A DNA stretch of 64,000 nucleotides from Gavia stellata (GCF_030936135.1 NC_082601.1:44971671-45035670); one strand, 5' to 3'; shown: positions 1 through 11,765, counted from the first letter of the stretch. Made by a program: numbers and translations. The notes: generated by a model from the sequence alone, not told the origin.

Positions 1-3000
1 CTTCCTCTCTATCTTCTTCTTCTTATCTTCTTCTTCTTCTTCTTCTTCATCTTCCTCTTCATCTTCTCCATCTCTCTCTTCTTCTTCTCTCTCTTCTTCT
101 TCTCTGTCTTCTTCGTCTCTATCTTCTTCTTTTTCTATTTCTTCTCTATCTTCTTCTTCATCTTCTTCTTCATCATCTTCTTCATCTCTATCTTCTTTTT
201 CTTCTTCTTCATCTTCATCATCTTCTTCATCTCTATCTTCTTCTTCTCTGTCTTCTTCTTCTATATCTTCGTCTTCTCTATCTTCTTCTGTTCTATCATC
301 TTCTTTGCTATGATCTTCTTCTCTTCTTCTGCTTCATCTTCTGCTTCATCTTCTTCATCTTCTTGTTCTCTTCTCTCTCTTCTTCTCTCTCTTCTTCTTC
401 TCTATCTTCTTCTTCTCTATCTTCTTCACCTTCTTTTCTATCTTTTTCGTCTTCTCTTTCTTCTTTATCTTCTTTGTCTTCTCTATCTTCTTCTTCTTCT
501 CTATCTTCTTCTTCTTCTTCTCTATCTTCTCCTTCTCTATCTTCTTCTCCTCCTCCTTCTCCTTCTCCTTCTTCTTCCTCTACCTCTTCCTCGTCTTCTT
601 CTTCTTCTTCTCTAACTTCTTCTTCTTCTCCTTCTCTATCTTCTTCTTCTTCATATTCTTCACCTTCATTTTCTTCTCTATCTTCTTCTTTTTATTCTTC
701 TTCTCTGTCTTCTACTTCTTCTTCTGTTTCTTCTCTAACTTCTTCTTCTTCTTCTCTATCTTCCTCTTCTTCATATTCTTCACCTTCATTTTCTTCTCTA
801 TCTACTTTTTCTTCTTCTTCTTCTGCTTCTCTATGTTCTTCTTCTCATTCTTGTTGTTGTTCTTCTTCTTCTTCTTCTCTATCTTCTTCTTCTTCTCTAA
901 AAACTTCATCTTCTTCTTCTTCTCTAACATATTCTTCTTCTTCTTCTCTAACTTCTTATTTTTCTCCTCTATCTTCTTCTTCTTCTTCATATTCTTCACC
1001 TTCATCTTCTTCTCTTTCTTCTTCTTCTTATCTTCTTTTCTTCTTTTACTTCTTCTTCCGCTTCTTTATCTTCTTCTTCTTCTTCTCCTTCTTCTTATAT
1101 TCTTCTTGTTCTTCTTCTTCTTCTCTATCTTCTTCTCTATCTTCTTCTTTTTGTTCTTCTTCCCTATCTTCTTCTTCTTGTTCTTCTTCTCTGTTTTCTT
1201 CTTCGTTTTCTCTATCTTCCCTATCTTCTTCTTCTGCTTCTCCTTCTTTTTATTCTGCCGCTTCTCCTTCTGCTTCTTCTTCTGCTTTTTCTTCTTCTTC
1301 TTCATCTTCTTCTTCTTCTCTATCTTCTTCTTCTTCTTCTTCTCTATCTTTTCTAACTTCTTCTTCTTCATTTTCATCTTCTTCATCTTCATCTTCTCTA
1401 TCTTCTTCTTCTCTATCTTCATCATCGACTTCATCTTCCTCATCTCTATCTTCATCTTCTTCATCTCTATCTTCGTCTTCTGAATCTTCTTCTTTCGCTT
1501 CTCCTTCTTCTTCTGCTTCTCTATCTCCTTCTTCTTCTTCTTCTCTTCTTCTCTATCTTCTTATGTTCTTCTCTATCTTCTTCTTCATTTTCATCTTCTT
1601 CATCTTCTTTATCTTCTTTACCTCTATCTTCTCCTTCTCTACCTTCTTCTTCTTCTTTTCTATCTTCTTCTTCTCTTCTTCTTCTTCTTCTTCTTCCACT
1701 TCTTCTCTATGTTCTTCATCTTCAGCATCTCCTTCTCTATCTTCTTCTTCTTCTCTATCTTCTTTTTCTCTATCTTCTTCTAAATCTTCTCTATCCTCTT
1801 CTTCTCTGTCTTCTTCTCCTTCTTCTCTATCTTCTTCCGCTTCTCTATCTTCTTCTTCTACTTCTTCTTCTTCTTCTTCTTCTTCATCCGCTTCTCTATC
1901 TTCTTCTTCTTCTTCTTCTCTTTCTTCTTCTTCTTCTTCTTCTCTATCTTTTCTAACTTCTTCATTTTCATCTTCTTCATCTTCATCTTCTCTATCTTCT
2001 TCTTCTCTATCTTCTTTTCTATCTTCATCATCAACTTCATCTTCTTCTCTTCTTATTTTCTATCTTCTTCATCTTCTTCATCTCTGTCTTCTTCTGTATC
2101 TTCTTCTTTCGCTTCTCTTCTTCTTCTGCTTCTCTATCTTCTTCTTCTTCTCTTTCTTCTTCTCTATCTTCTTATGTTCTTCTCTATCTTCTTCCTCATT
2201 TTCATCTTCTTCATCTTCTTCATATCTATCTTCTTCTTCTCTATCTTCTTCTTCTTCTTCTTCTTCTGCTTCTCTATCTTCTTCTTCTCTAACTTCTTGT
2301 TCTTCTTATTCTCTAACTTCTTCTTCTTCTTCTCTAACTTCTTCTTCTTCTCTAACTTCTTCTTCTACTTCTTCTCTTCTTCTTCTTCTTAACTTCTTCT
2401 CTAACTTCTTCTTCTTCTCTAACTTCTTCTTCTTCTTCTTCTCTAACTTCTTCTTCTTCTTCTTCTTCTCTAACTTCTTCTTCGTCTTGTCTATCTTCTA
2501 CTACTTCTTCTTCTGCTTCTTCTTCTCTAACTTGTTCTTCTTCGTCTTGTCTATCTTCTTCTTCTTCTTCTTCTTCCGCTTCTTCTTCTTCTTCATATTC
2601 TTCATCTTCTTCTCTATCTCTTCTTCTTCATCATTTTCTTCATTATCTTCTTCTAAATCTTCTCCGTCTTCTTCTTCATTATCTTCTTCTACTTCTCCTC
2701 TATCTTCTTCCGCTTCTCTATCTTCTCCTTCTTCTTCGTCTTCTTCCGCTTCTCTATCTTCTTCTTCTTCATTTACATCTTCTTCTTCTTCATCATCTTC
2801 TTCATATTCTTCATCTCTAACTTCTTCTTATCTTCTTCTTCTTCTTCTTCTTCTTCTTCTTCTTCTTCTTTTTCTTCGTCTTCTTCTCCATCTTCTTCTC
2901 TATCTTCTTTTTCTCTATCTTCTTCTTCTCTATCTTCTTCACCTCCTTCTTCTCTATCTTGTTCTTCTTCTCTGTCTTCTTTATCTTCTTTTTCTTCTCT

Positions 3001-3170
3001 ATCTTCTTCTTCTTCTCTATCTTCTTCTTCTCTATCTTGTTCTTCTTCTCCTTCTACTTCTTCTTCTCCTTCTTCTTCTCCTTCTTCTTCCTCTTCCTCT
3101 TCTTCTTCTTCCTTTTCTTCTTCTTCTACTTCTTCCTCTTCTTCATCTTCTTCCTCTTCTTCATCTTTCT
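1..3170. repeat. Pyrimidine microsatellite block, TTC-type units
   Basis: The plus strand is almost wholly C and T. Runs of TTC/CTT are broken about every 10-30 bases by CTATC, CTAAC or CATC variants, so CTATCTTCT-like units recur throughout. The minus strand is the matching GAA/AGA purine strand. The block is open at position 1, so its left end is outside the window. Long open frames made of Ser, Leu and Phe run through it only because a pyrimidine strand rarely spells a stop codon. I see no gene here. GAA/TTC tracts of this kind are known to form intramolecular triplexes. Confidence 0.95.
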
Positions 3171-6100
3171 TCTACTTGGCTTCTTCTTCTCTTACCTTTC
3201 TGCTTCTTTTTCTTCTTCTTCTTCTTCTTCCTCTTCTTTTTTTTTTCTTCTGCTGCTTCTTCTTCTGCTGCCTCTTATTCTGCTTCTGCTGCTGCCTATT
3301 ATTCTGCTGCTTCTGCTGCTGTTGCTTCTGCTTTCTCTGCTTCTTCTGCTGCTTCTGTTTCTTCTGCTGCTTATTCTGGTTCTTCTACTTCTTCTTCTGC
3401 TATTTCTGCTTCTTCTGCTTATTCTTTTGCTGCTTCTTCTTTTGCTGCTTCTTCTTCTTCTGCTTAGGTTTCTGCTGCTTCTGCTTCCTGTGCTACTTCT
3501 GCTTTGTCTGCTTCTATTTCTGCTGCTGCTTCATTTCCGCTTCTTCTTCTTTTTCTTCTGCTTCTGCTTGTGTATTTCCTTCTGCTTCTACTACTTCTGC
3601 TTCTTCTGCTTTTTCTGGTTCTCTTTTTTCTTCTTTTGCTTCTGCTTCTTCTGCTTCTGACTCAGATTCTTAGCTTCTGCTTCTTCTTCTTCTTCTTCTG
3701 TTTCTTTTGCTTCTGATTCTTCTGCTTCTGATTCTTCTACTACTTCTTTTCTTCTACTTCCGCTTCTCTTTCTTTTTCTTCTGTTTCTATTTTTCCTTCT
3801 GCTTCTGCTTCTTCTGCTTCTGCTCTTTTTGTGCTTCACCTTCTCCTTCTGTTTCTTCTGCTTCTTCTTCTGTTTCTGCTTCTTCTCCTTCTGCTTCTTT
3901 TACTTCTGCTTCTTCTGTTTCTGATTCTTCTGCTGCTTATTTTGTTTTTTCTTCTTCTTCTTCTGCTATTTCTGCTTCTTCTTTTTCTGCTTCCATCTTC
4001 TGCTTCCGCTTGTGTTTTGCCTTCTGCTTCTACTGCTTCTACTTCTTCTGCTTCTTCCTCTGCCTTTTTTGATTCTCCTTCTTCTGCTTCTGCTGCTTCT
4101 GCATCTTCTTCTGCTGCTTCTGCTTCTCCTTCTGCTTCTCATTTTGCTTCTTTTTCTTCTCGTCCTACTTCTTCTTCTTGTTATTCTTCTTATTCTTCTT
4201 GTTCTGTTTCTTCTTTCCTTTTTCTTCTGCTTCTTCTGTTTCTGCTTCTTCTTTTCTGCTTTTTCTTTCTATGCTTCTTCTTCCATTTCTGTTTCCACCT
4301 CGGTTTCTGCTGCTTCTAGTACTTCTGCTTCTTCTGCTGATGCTTCTTCTGCTTCTGCTTCTGCTTCGCCTTCTACTTCTGCTTTTACTTCTGCTGCTTC
4401 TGATTCTTGTTCTTCTTCTGCTTCTTTTTCTTCTGATTCTGATTCTGTTTCTTCTGCTACTTCTGCTTCTTCTGCTGCTACTTCTTGTGATTCTTCTTCT
4501 CCTTCTACTTATTCCACTTCTGGCTCTGCTTTTTCTTCTTCTTCTTCTTCTCCTTCTTCTTCTTCTTCTGCTCCTTCTTTCTTCTACTTCTGCTTCTTCT
4601 TCTTCCGATTCTGATTCTGTTTCTTCTGCTACTTCTGCTTCTTCTTCTGCTTCTTCTTCTGCTTCTTCTTCTGCTTCTACTGCTTTTGCTGCTTCTTCTG
4701 CTGCTGCTTCTTCTGTTTCTTCTGCTACTTCTGCTGCTTCTTCTTTTGCTTCCCCTTATGTTTCTTCTTCTACTACTGCTTCTGCTATTTCTGCTATTAA
4801 TTCTTCTTGTGCTTCTGCTTCTTCTGCTTCTGCTTCAGATTCTTTGTTTCTGCTTCTTGTTCTGCTTCTTCTTATTATTTCTTTTGCTTCTGCTTCTTCT
4901 GCTTCTGATTCTTCTACTACGTCTTCTGTTCTACTTCTGCTTCTGCTTCTCTTTTCGCTTATACTTCTTCTGCTTCTCCTGCTTGATTTGTTCTGCTTCT
5001 TCTCAGTTTCTTCTTCTGCTTCTTAGACTACTTCTGCTTCTTCTGCTTCTGCTGTTTCTCCTTTTTATGCTTCAGCTTCTTCTGCTGCTGCTTCTTCTTC
5101 TGCTTCTGCTTCATCTGCTTCTTCTTCTGCTTCTAGTTCTGCTTCTTCTGCTTCTTCTGCTGCTTATTCTGTTTTTTCTTCTGCTTCTTCTGCTATTTCT
5201 GCTATTCTGCTTCATCTTATTCTTTTACTTCTTCTTTTGCTGTTTCTTCTTCTTTTGCTTCAGTTTCTGCTGCTCCTGCTTCCTCTGCTTCTTTTGCTTT
5301 GTCTGCTTCTACTTCTGATTCTTCTTCTTTTTCTTCTTCTTCTTCCTCTTTTCTATTGCTTCTACTGTATCTGCTTGTGTTTTTCCTTCTGCTTCTACTA
5401 ATTCTGTTTCTTCTGCTTCTTCCTCTGCTTTTTCTGGTTCTCCTTTTTCTTCTGCTTCTTCTGCTTCTTTTTCTTCTGCTTCTGTTTCTTCTGCTTCTTC
5501 TTCTGCTTCTTAAGGTTCTCGTTCTCCTTCTCCTTCTGCTTCTGTTTCGCCTTCTACTTCTGCTTCTTCTGCTTCTTCTCCTTCTGCTTCTTTTCCTCCT
5601 GGTTTTTCTGCTTTTGCTTCTGCTTCTTTTTCTGTTTCTTACACTTTTCTTCTTGTTCTGCTCCTTCCACTTCTGCTTTTTCTTCTGCTTATTCTGCTTC
5701 TTGTCCCACTTTTGCTTCTGCTATTTTACCTTTTTCTTCTTCTTCTTCTGCTGCTTCTTCTGGTTTTTCTGCTTCTGTTTCTCCTTCTGATTCTTCTTCT
5801 TCTCCTTCTCCTTCTACTTCTTCTGCTTCTTCATCTTCTGCTTCTGCTGCTTCTGCTTCTTCTTCTGCTTCCTATTCTTCTGCTTCTTCTGTATCTTGTC
5901 CTTCTTCTAATACTTCTAATACTACTTCTGCTTCTGCTTCTTCTGCTTCTTCTACTACTTCTGCTTCTTTTCTTCTCCTTCTGCATTGTCTTCTTCTGCT
6001 GCTTCTTTTTCGGCTTCTGCTTCTTGGGCTTCTGCTTCTTCTGCTTCCCCTTCTACTTTTTCTTCTGCTTCTTCTCCCTTTTTTCTTCTTCTGCTCCTTC

Positions 6101-8390
6101 TACTACTTCTGCTTCTTCTGCTTCTGGTTCTGCTTCTTCTGCTTCTTCTGATTCTGATTCTTCTGCTTCTGCTTCTTCCGCTTCTTTTGCTTCTCCTTTT
6201 TCTGTTTCAGCTTCTTCTCCCTTTTTTCTTCTTCTGCTCCTTCTACTACTTCTGCTTCTGCTTCTTTTGCTTCTGATTCTTCTGCTTCTGCTTCTTCTGC
6301 TTCTTTTTCTTCTGATGCTTCTGCTTCTTGGTTTCTTCTACTTCGACTTGTGCTTCTGCTGCTGCTGCTTCTGATGCTTCTGTTTCTGGTTCTGCTTCCG
6401 CTCCTGCTTTTTATTATACTTCTGCTTCTGCTTCTGGTTTTCCTTCTCCTTCTGCTTCTTCTGCTTCTTCCTGTTCTTCTGATTCAGCTTCTTCTACTTC
6501 TTCTCCTTCTATTTCTTCTGCTTCTGCTTCTTCTTCTGCTTCTTAAGCTTCTCGTTCTGCTTCTTACTCTGCTTCTGCTTCTTTTTCTTGTGGTTCTTCT
6601 TCTTCAGCTTCTTCTACATCTGATACTTCTGCTGCTGCTTCTTCTGTTCTACTTTTACTTCTGTTTCTTTTTCTTCTACCTCTGCTTCTGTTTTTCCTTC
6701 TACTTCTGCTTCTGATCCTGCTTCATCTGCTTGTCATTCTTCTGCTGCTTCTTCATGTGCTTCTGCTTTTGCTTCTTCTGATTCTTCTTCTGCTTCTTCT
6801 ACTGTTTCTTCGACTTCTTTTGTGTCTTCTTTTTCTTCTTCTGCTACTTCTTCTGCTGCTTCTTCTGCTTCTTCTGCTTCTTCTTCTTCTTCTGCTTCTT
6901 CTGCTTCTGCTTCTTCCGCTTCTTCTTCTGCTTCTGCTTCTTCTGCTGCTTCTTCTGCTCTCGCTTCTTCTTCTGCTTCTTCCTCTTCTGCTTTTTCTTC
7001 TTCTGCTTCTTCCTCTTCTGCTTTTTCTTCTTGTGCTTTTTCTGCTCCTGCTTCTGCTTGTGTTTTTCCTTCTGCTTCTGCCTCTGTTTTTCCTTCTGCT
7101 TCTGCTACTTCTGCTTGTGTTTTTCCTTCTCCTTCTACTACTTCTGCTTGTGTTTTTCCTTCTGCTTCTACTACTTCTGCTTCTTCTGGTTCTCCTTCTC
7201 CTGCTTCTTTTTCTTCTGCTTCTTCTGCTTCTTCTGATTCTGATTTTTCTGCTTCTTCTGCTTCTTCTGATTCTGATTTTTCTGCTGCTTCTGCTTCTTT
7301 GTCTTCTTCTTCGTCTTCTTCTTCTGCATCTTCGTCTTCTTCTTCTGCTTCTTCTGCTTCTGTTTTTTTCTGGTTCTGCTTCTTATGCTTCTGCTTCTTG
7401 TTCTGCTTCTTAAGCTGCTCGTTCTCTTTCTATTTCTGCTTCTGCTGCTTCTGCTGCTTCTGCATCCTCTTCTTCTGCTTTTCCTGCTTCTTCTGCTTCT
7501 GTTTTTTCTACTCATTTTTCTTCTGCTTCTTCTTTTCCTACTACTGCTGCTACTGCTTCATCTGCTTCATCTGCTTCTGATTCTTCTTCTGATTCTTCTT
7601 CATCTGCTTCTGCTTTTGCTTCTTCTGATACTTCTTCCTCTTCTGCTGCTTTTTTACTGTTTCTTCTATGTATACTTCTTCAGATTCTTCTGTTTTTTCT
7701 TCTGCTGCTGCTTTTTCTTCTTCATTTGCTTCTACTTCTGCTTATTCTTCTGCTTCTTTTTCTGCTTCTTCTTCTGCTGCTGCTTTTTCTTCTTCATTTG
7801 CTTCTACTTCTGCTTATTCTTCTGCTTCTTTTTCTGCTTGTTCTTCTTCTACTGCTTTTTCTTCCATTTCTTTTTCTTCTGCTGCTTCTTTTTTTCTTTT
7901 GCTTCTTCTTCTTCTTCTTCTGCTTCTTCTTCTTCAGCTTCTTCTACTGCTTCTTCTTCTGCTTCTTTTTCCTGCTTGTTCTTCTTCTACTGCTTTTTCT
8001 TCCATTTCTTTTTCTTCTGCTTCTTTTTTTCTACTTTTTCTTCTGCTTCTTCTTCTACTGCTTCTTCTTCTGCTGCTTCTTCTACTGCTTCTTCTTCTGC
8101 TGCTGCTTTTTTTTCCTCTGCTTCTTCTTCTTCTGCTTCTTCTGCACCTTGTGCTTCTTCCTCTGCTTCTTCTTGTTCTTCTGCTTTTTCTGCTTCTGCT
8201 CCTTTTTCTGCTTTTTGTTCTGCTTCTTCTTTTTCTGCTTCCACTGCTTCTGCTTCTGCGTCTTCTACTTCTTCTTCTTCTTCTTCTGGTTCTTCTGGGC
8301 TTCTTCTTCTACTTCTTCTTCTGCTTCTTCTTCTGGCTGACTTTTGCATCTTCTTCTGCATCTTCTTCTTCTTTCTTTTGCATCTGCTTA
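3171..8390. repeat. Pyrimidine-rich microsatellite block, TTCTGC-type units
   Basis: The unit changes here from TTC-type to TTCTGC/CTGCTT-type hexamers, still strongly pyrimidine-rich on the plus strand. The minus strand reads as GAAGCA/AGCAGA. Occasional GATTCT, GTTTCT and ACTTCT variants mark local sub-families, and some longer stretches are duplicated: a segment near 7,700-7,780 recurs near 7,780-7,860. The change of unit near 3,171 is sharp. No gene is supported. Confidence 0.93.
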
Positions 8391-8600
8391 GCAACAAATT
8401 GATAAAAATAACATAAAAATCACATGAAATTGCACATAACAACATAACATAATATAAAATAAAATAAATAAAAAAATTAAATAAAATAAAAGAAAGTATA
8501 ATAACATAAAGCAATATAAAATAAATTAGAAAAGAAAGAATTTAATATAAAATTTATTTTGCAATAATACAGTATAATAAAAAAATCATAAAATAAGAGA
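8391..8600. repeat. A+T-rich bridge (ACATAAA/ATAAA-like)
   Basis: This short low-complexity stretch is rich in ATAAA, ACATAA and AAATA words. It marks the point where the pyrimidine block ends and a purine block begins on the same strand. A very similar bridge lies at 13,241-13,480, again leading into a purine-rich satellite. Confidence 0.8.
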
Positions 8601-9053
8601 AAAACGCATTAAAAAAGAGAGAAAAAAGAAAAGAGAAGAAAAGAAAAGAGAGGGAAAGATGAAAGAAGAAAAGAGAAGAAAAAAGATGAAAGAAAATACA
8701 AAATGAAAAGAAAGTAAAAGAAAAAAGACAGAAAAGAAAAGAAAAGATGAGGAAAAGAAAGGAAAAAGAAAAGAAAAGAGAAGAAAAAAGAAAATAAAAG
8801 AAAAGGAAAGTAAATGAAAGAAAAAAGAAAAGGAAATGAAAGGAAATGAAAGGAAATGAAAGAAAAGGCAAGGCAAGGCAAGGCAAGGCAAGGCAAGGGA
8901 ATGAAAATAAAAGAAAAAAAGGAAAGAGAAAAAAGAAAAGAAAAGAAAAGAAAAGAAAAGAAAAGAAAAGAAAAGAAAAGAAAAGAAAAGAAGAAAAGAA
9001 AAGAAAAGAAAAGAAAAGAAAAGAAAAGAAAAGAAAAGAAAAGAAAAGAAAAG

Positions 9054-9084
<31 letters not shown>

Positions 9085-9145
9085 GAAAAGAAAAGAAAAG
9101 AAAAGAAAAGAAAAGAAAAGAAAAGAAAAGAAAAGAAAAGAAAAG
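8601..9145. repeat. Purine microsatellite, AAAAG pentamers
   Basis: Degenerate GAAAAG-type sequence leads into a nearly perfect AAAAG array from about 8,935 to 9,145, with phase slips near 8,991 and 9,075. A small island of AAGGC pentamers sits at 8,866-8,898, a variant of the same length. The plus strand is nearly all purine, opposite in sense to the 1-8,390 block. Lys/Glu/Arg-rich open frames here are composition artefacts. Confidence 0.93.
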
Positions 9146-10078
9146 ACATATGAAAAGAAATCCTGCTTCAACCCATAACCTTTGTGATTTGTGTGCTTGA
9201 AATTTCTTTTTAGAGCTGAAGAACCCCTGGCATTACAGGCTCAGCCTGTCGACTGATCCCAGATGTCAGAGGTGGTCTGCCATGGTACATTCCCTAACAT
9301 CCCTCCCCTCTCAAGCCTTTTGACACTAATTTTTACATTACAGGTGGAGCTTGAGTGACTCTAGTCATACATATCTTTGTTGGAATTGGTGTCAAAGTTT
9401 CTCGCTTTGCTTGTAAAGGTATAGACCAAGAAAAATTCAGAGCGCAAGCTCAGCGAAGGGTGGTCACACCTTGGAGGCGGGTAGCTTTTGGGATGGAGGT
9501 GTGTTTTGCTGTTATGATGAGATTATAATGAGCAAAGTTCACCCAAGGATAGTATTTTGTCAGAAAAGTGAGAGTCTGGGGGCCCATTCCCAGGCATATT
9601 TATCAGATTCAAAAATGCTTCACTGCACAGCATTACACACACTAAATAGGTTCTTGTATCTTTGTACAGTAGCATTGTCTTTGACCAGGTACGCGTATCC
9701 TGGTTACCAGGGTGGGTCTCCATCTCTGTGTCCCATAGTACCTTCCAGTTCCCGTCTTATCACAGAGCCTGGCCGCAGTGTCTCCACGCTGCTCCACCCT
9801 CCGTACAGTTTCTCTCAGAGTCGGCACACCATGTTCCCCAGGTGTTGCCAACATCTAAGGTTGCCTAGGGAACTTCTGTGGGATGGAAGCCTTCCATAAC
9901 CTCCATGCTCCACCCTGAAAGTTTCTTCAATGCTGTACCTTTCCTTAAAATGCGAATATAAATTTAATTTCTAAGTCACCTCCAGCAATAATTCCAGAGA
10001 CCTGCACTGCAGAGAGCCGCTCTCCTCGATGGAGCAGGAGACCTTACCTACATTGTAAGGAATGGTGAGGAAATGCTG
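9146..10078. other. Unassigned non-satellite sequence
   Basis: Mixed-composition DNA with no convincing exon. Open frames up to 142 codons lie in overlapping frames and show no domain I recognise. Parts (about 9,280-9,500) look like an old retroelement, but I could not assign a family. A dispersed repeat is the likeliest content. Confidence 0.5.
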
Positions 10079-10083
10079 CATGC
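10079..10083. repeat. Target-site duplication CATGC, left copy
   Basis: The five bases CATGC just left of the LTR match exactly the five bases just right of it (11,213-11,217). This is the expected scar of retroviral integration. Confidence 0.8.
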
Positions 10084-10263
10084 TGTATTGGGTTTGCGTG
10101 GCAGTGCTTTGGTAGCGGGGGGGGCTACAGGGGTGGCTTCTGTGAGAAGCTGCTAGAAGCTTCTCCTATGTCTGATAGAGCCAATGCCAGCTGGCTTCAA
10201 GACGGATCTGCCACTGGCTAAGGCTGAGCTAATCAGCAACAGTGGTAGCGGCTCTGTGATAAC

Positions 10264-10270
10264 ATATTTA
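10264..10270 (+). promoter_or_regulatory. TATA-like box of the LTR
   Basis: ATATTTA about 180 bp into the LTR, followed by an A/G-rich stretch. Position and orientation suit an LTR core promoter. Confidence 0.5.
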
Positions 10271-10394
10271 AGAAGGGGGAAAAAAAATGGGAAGCGGCAG
10301 CCGGAGAAGAGAGGAGTGAGAATATGTGAGAGAAACAACTCTGCAGACCCCAAGGTCAGTGAAGAAGGAGGGGGAGGAGAGGCTCCAGGCGCCG

Positions 10395-10813
10395 GAGCAG
10401 AGATTCCCCTGCAGCCCGTGGTGAAGACCATGGTGAAGCAGGTTGTCCCCCTGCAGCCCATGGAGATCCACGGTGGAGCAGATATCCACCTGCAGCCCGT
10501 GGAGGACCCCACGCTGGAGCAGGTGGATGCCCGAAGGAGGCTGTGGTCCTGTGGGAAGCCCATGCTGGAGCAGGCTCCTGGCAGGACCTGTGGAGCCGTG
10601 GAGAGAGGAGCCCACGCTGGAGCAGGTTTGCTGGCAGGACTTGCGATCCTGCGGGGGACCCACGCTGGAGCAGTCTGTTCCTGAAGGACTGCACCCCGTG
10701 GAAAGGACCCATGCTGGAGCAGTTCATGAAGAACTGCAGCCCGTGGGAAGAACCCACGTTGGAGAAGTTCGTGGAGAACTGTCTCCTGTGGGAGGGACCC
10801 CACGCTGGAGCAG
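10395..10813. repeat. Minisatellite, ~50-bp units with GCTGGAGCAG core
   Basis: A conserved core ACGCTGGAGCAG (variants ATGCTGGAGCAG, ACGTTGGAGAAG) starts near 10,511, 10,562, 10,614, 10,662, 10,711, 10,756 and 10,802, a period of 46-53 bp. Weaker GGAGCAG copies precede these from 10,395. The array lies wholly within the LTR. Confidence 0.85.
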
Positions 10814-11023
10814 GGGAAGAGTGTGAGGAGGAAGGAGCGGCAGAAACAACGTGTGATGAACTGACCGCAACCCCCATTCCCCGTCCCCTTGCGCCGCTCG
10901 GGGTGGGAAGAGGTTCGGGAGTGAAGTTGAGCCCGGGAAGAAGGGAGGGGTGGGGGGAAGGTTTTGTTTTTTTTTTTAAGATTTGGTTTTACTTCTCATT
11001 ATCCTACTCTGATTTTGATTGGT

Positions 11024-11029
11024 AATAAA
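11024..11029 (+). promoter_or_regulatory. AATAAA polyadenylation signal of the LTR
   Basis: A canonical AATAAA about 190 bp before the LTR end, consistent with plus orientation. Confidence 0.6.
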
Positions 11030-11212
11030 TTAAACTAATTTCCCCAAGTCAAGTCTGTTTTGCCCATGATGGTAATTGGTGAGTGATCTCCCTATGTCCT
11101 TATCTCGACCTACGAGCCTTTTCCTCATATTTTCTCTCTCCTGTCCAGCTGAGGAAGGGGAGTGAGTGAGCAGCTGTGTGGTGATTAGTCCGGCTGGGCT
11201 TAAACCACGACA

Positions 11213-11217
11213 CATGC
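11213..11217. repeat. Target-site duplication CATGC, right copy
   Basis: Exact match to 10,079-10,083; it closes the LTR insertion. Confidence 0.8.
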
Positions 11218-11339
11218 TCTCTACGTCTCTGCAGAGTTCATGCGGAGGGAACCAAAAGCCTTTCTTTCAGCTCGGGCATCCTCACATCCAAAGGCATGTC
11301 TATGGTGCAAAAGCCCTTCTTTACCTAGTCTGGACACGC

Positions 11340-11636
11340 AGATGAATTGAGAGGGATGCCCAGCAGCTCTGCCCAGTGCGTGGCCACCAAGGGCAGGGAC
11401 GGCCCGCTGGGCCTCCAGGGCACGGGGACTGCCTCGGGGCCAGCACCGAGGAAGGGTGCTGGGCGGAGGGTGGAGGGCGGAGGGCGGGGCTGCGCATGGC
11501 GGGCCTCGTCGCCCCCAGGTCACAGGGCCACCACCCGGCAACGGCGCAATCACAATGCCCTGGGACAGGATAAAAGGGAGCATCGTCCCCTGTCCCGCTG
11601 CCAGAGGGCAGCCCGAAGACACCCGAGAGGAAGCCC
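11340..11636 (+). promoter_or_regulatory. GC-rich island with TATA-like box
   Basis: This stretch is rich in G+C and contains several GGGCGG/GGAGGGCGGAGG-type tracts near 11,463-11,490. A CAAT-like GCGCAATCACAATG (about 11,544) and a TATA-like ATAAAAG (11,570-11,576) follow. The order GC boxes, CAAT, TATA resembles a Pol II promoter reading right. It could equally belong to a repeat; the neighbouring tandem units suggest repetitive DNA. Confidence 0.35.
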
Positions 11637-11765
11637 ATGAGGAGACGGTGGAATTACTTGGAGAGGGGGCTGAGGGAGGAAGAGCGGAGGAGGTGGGACG
11701 AGGCTGCTGGAGGTTCCCCACTGCCAGGCCAGCTCCCGACAGGGCCCCCTTCACAGCCCATCTGA
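11637..11765 (+). CDS. Small Arg/Glu-rich ORF, 42 codons, unknown
   Basis: The first ATG downstream of the TATA-like box opens a 42-codon frame ending in TGA. The peptide starts MRRRWNYLERGLREEERRRW, is strongly charged, and ends in a Pro/Gly-rich tail. I recognise no domain. The main point in its favour is placement: about 60 bp after a TATA-like box and in a GC-rich island. The case against is its length, the lack of a visible splice partner and its position beside a degenerate tandem repeat. Treat as hypothetical. Confidence 0.2.
   Translation: MRRRWNYLERGLREEERRRWDEAAGGSPLPGQLPTGPPSQPI

Larger units (their letters stand above)
10084..11212 (+). mobile_element. Solo LTR of an avian-type endogenous retrovirus
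   Basis: The element begins TGTATTGGG and ends ACGACA, so it has the canonical TG...CA termini, and CATGC repeats flank it on both sides. Within its 1,129 bp are a TATA-like ATATTTA (10,264), a minisatellite of about 50-bp units (10,395-10,813) and an AATAAA signal (11,024), in the order expected of a plus-oriented LTR. No internal viral genes follow, so it is most simply a solo LTR left by recombination. A 5-bp duplication suits ERVL-like or related elements. Its last ~130 bp resembles the U5-side tail of the LTR at 49,406-49,993. Overlapping open frames of 130-216 codons inside it are chance products of the minisatellite. Confidence 0.82.

Noticed and set aside
363-3467. 1,034-codon open frame rich in Ser, Leu and Phe
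   Set aside because: It follows simple pyrimidine repeats, which lack stop codons by composition; all plus frames are open to a similar degree.
7987-8514. 175-codon minus-strand frame with a hydrophobic start and Glu/Ala-rich tail
   Set aside because: The start lies in A+T-rich bridge DNA and the tail is translated GAAGCA repeat; no gene signal.
8846-9200. Lys/Arg/Glu-rich frames that look like a nuclear basic peptide
   Set aside because: Translation of AAAAG pentamers.
10153-11025. Open frames of 127-216 codons on both strands
   Set aside because: They lie inside the LTR minisatellite and read the same ~50-bp unit in several frames.
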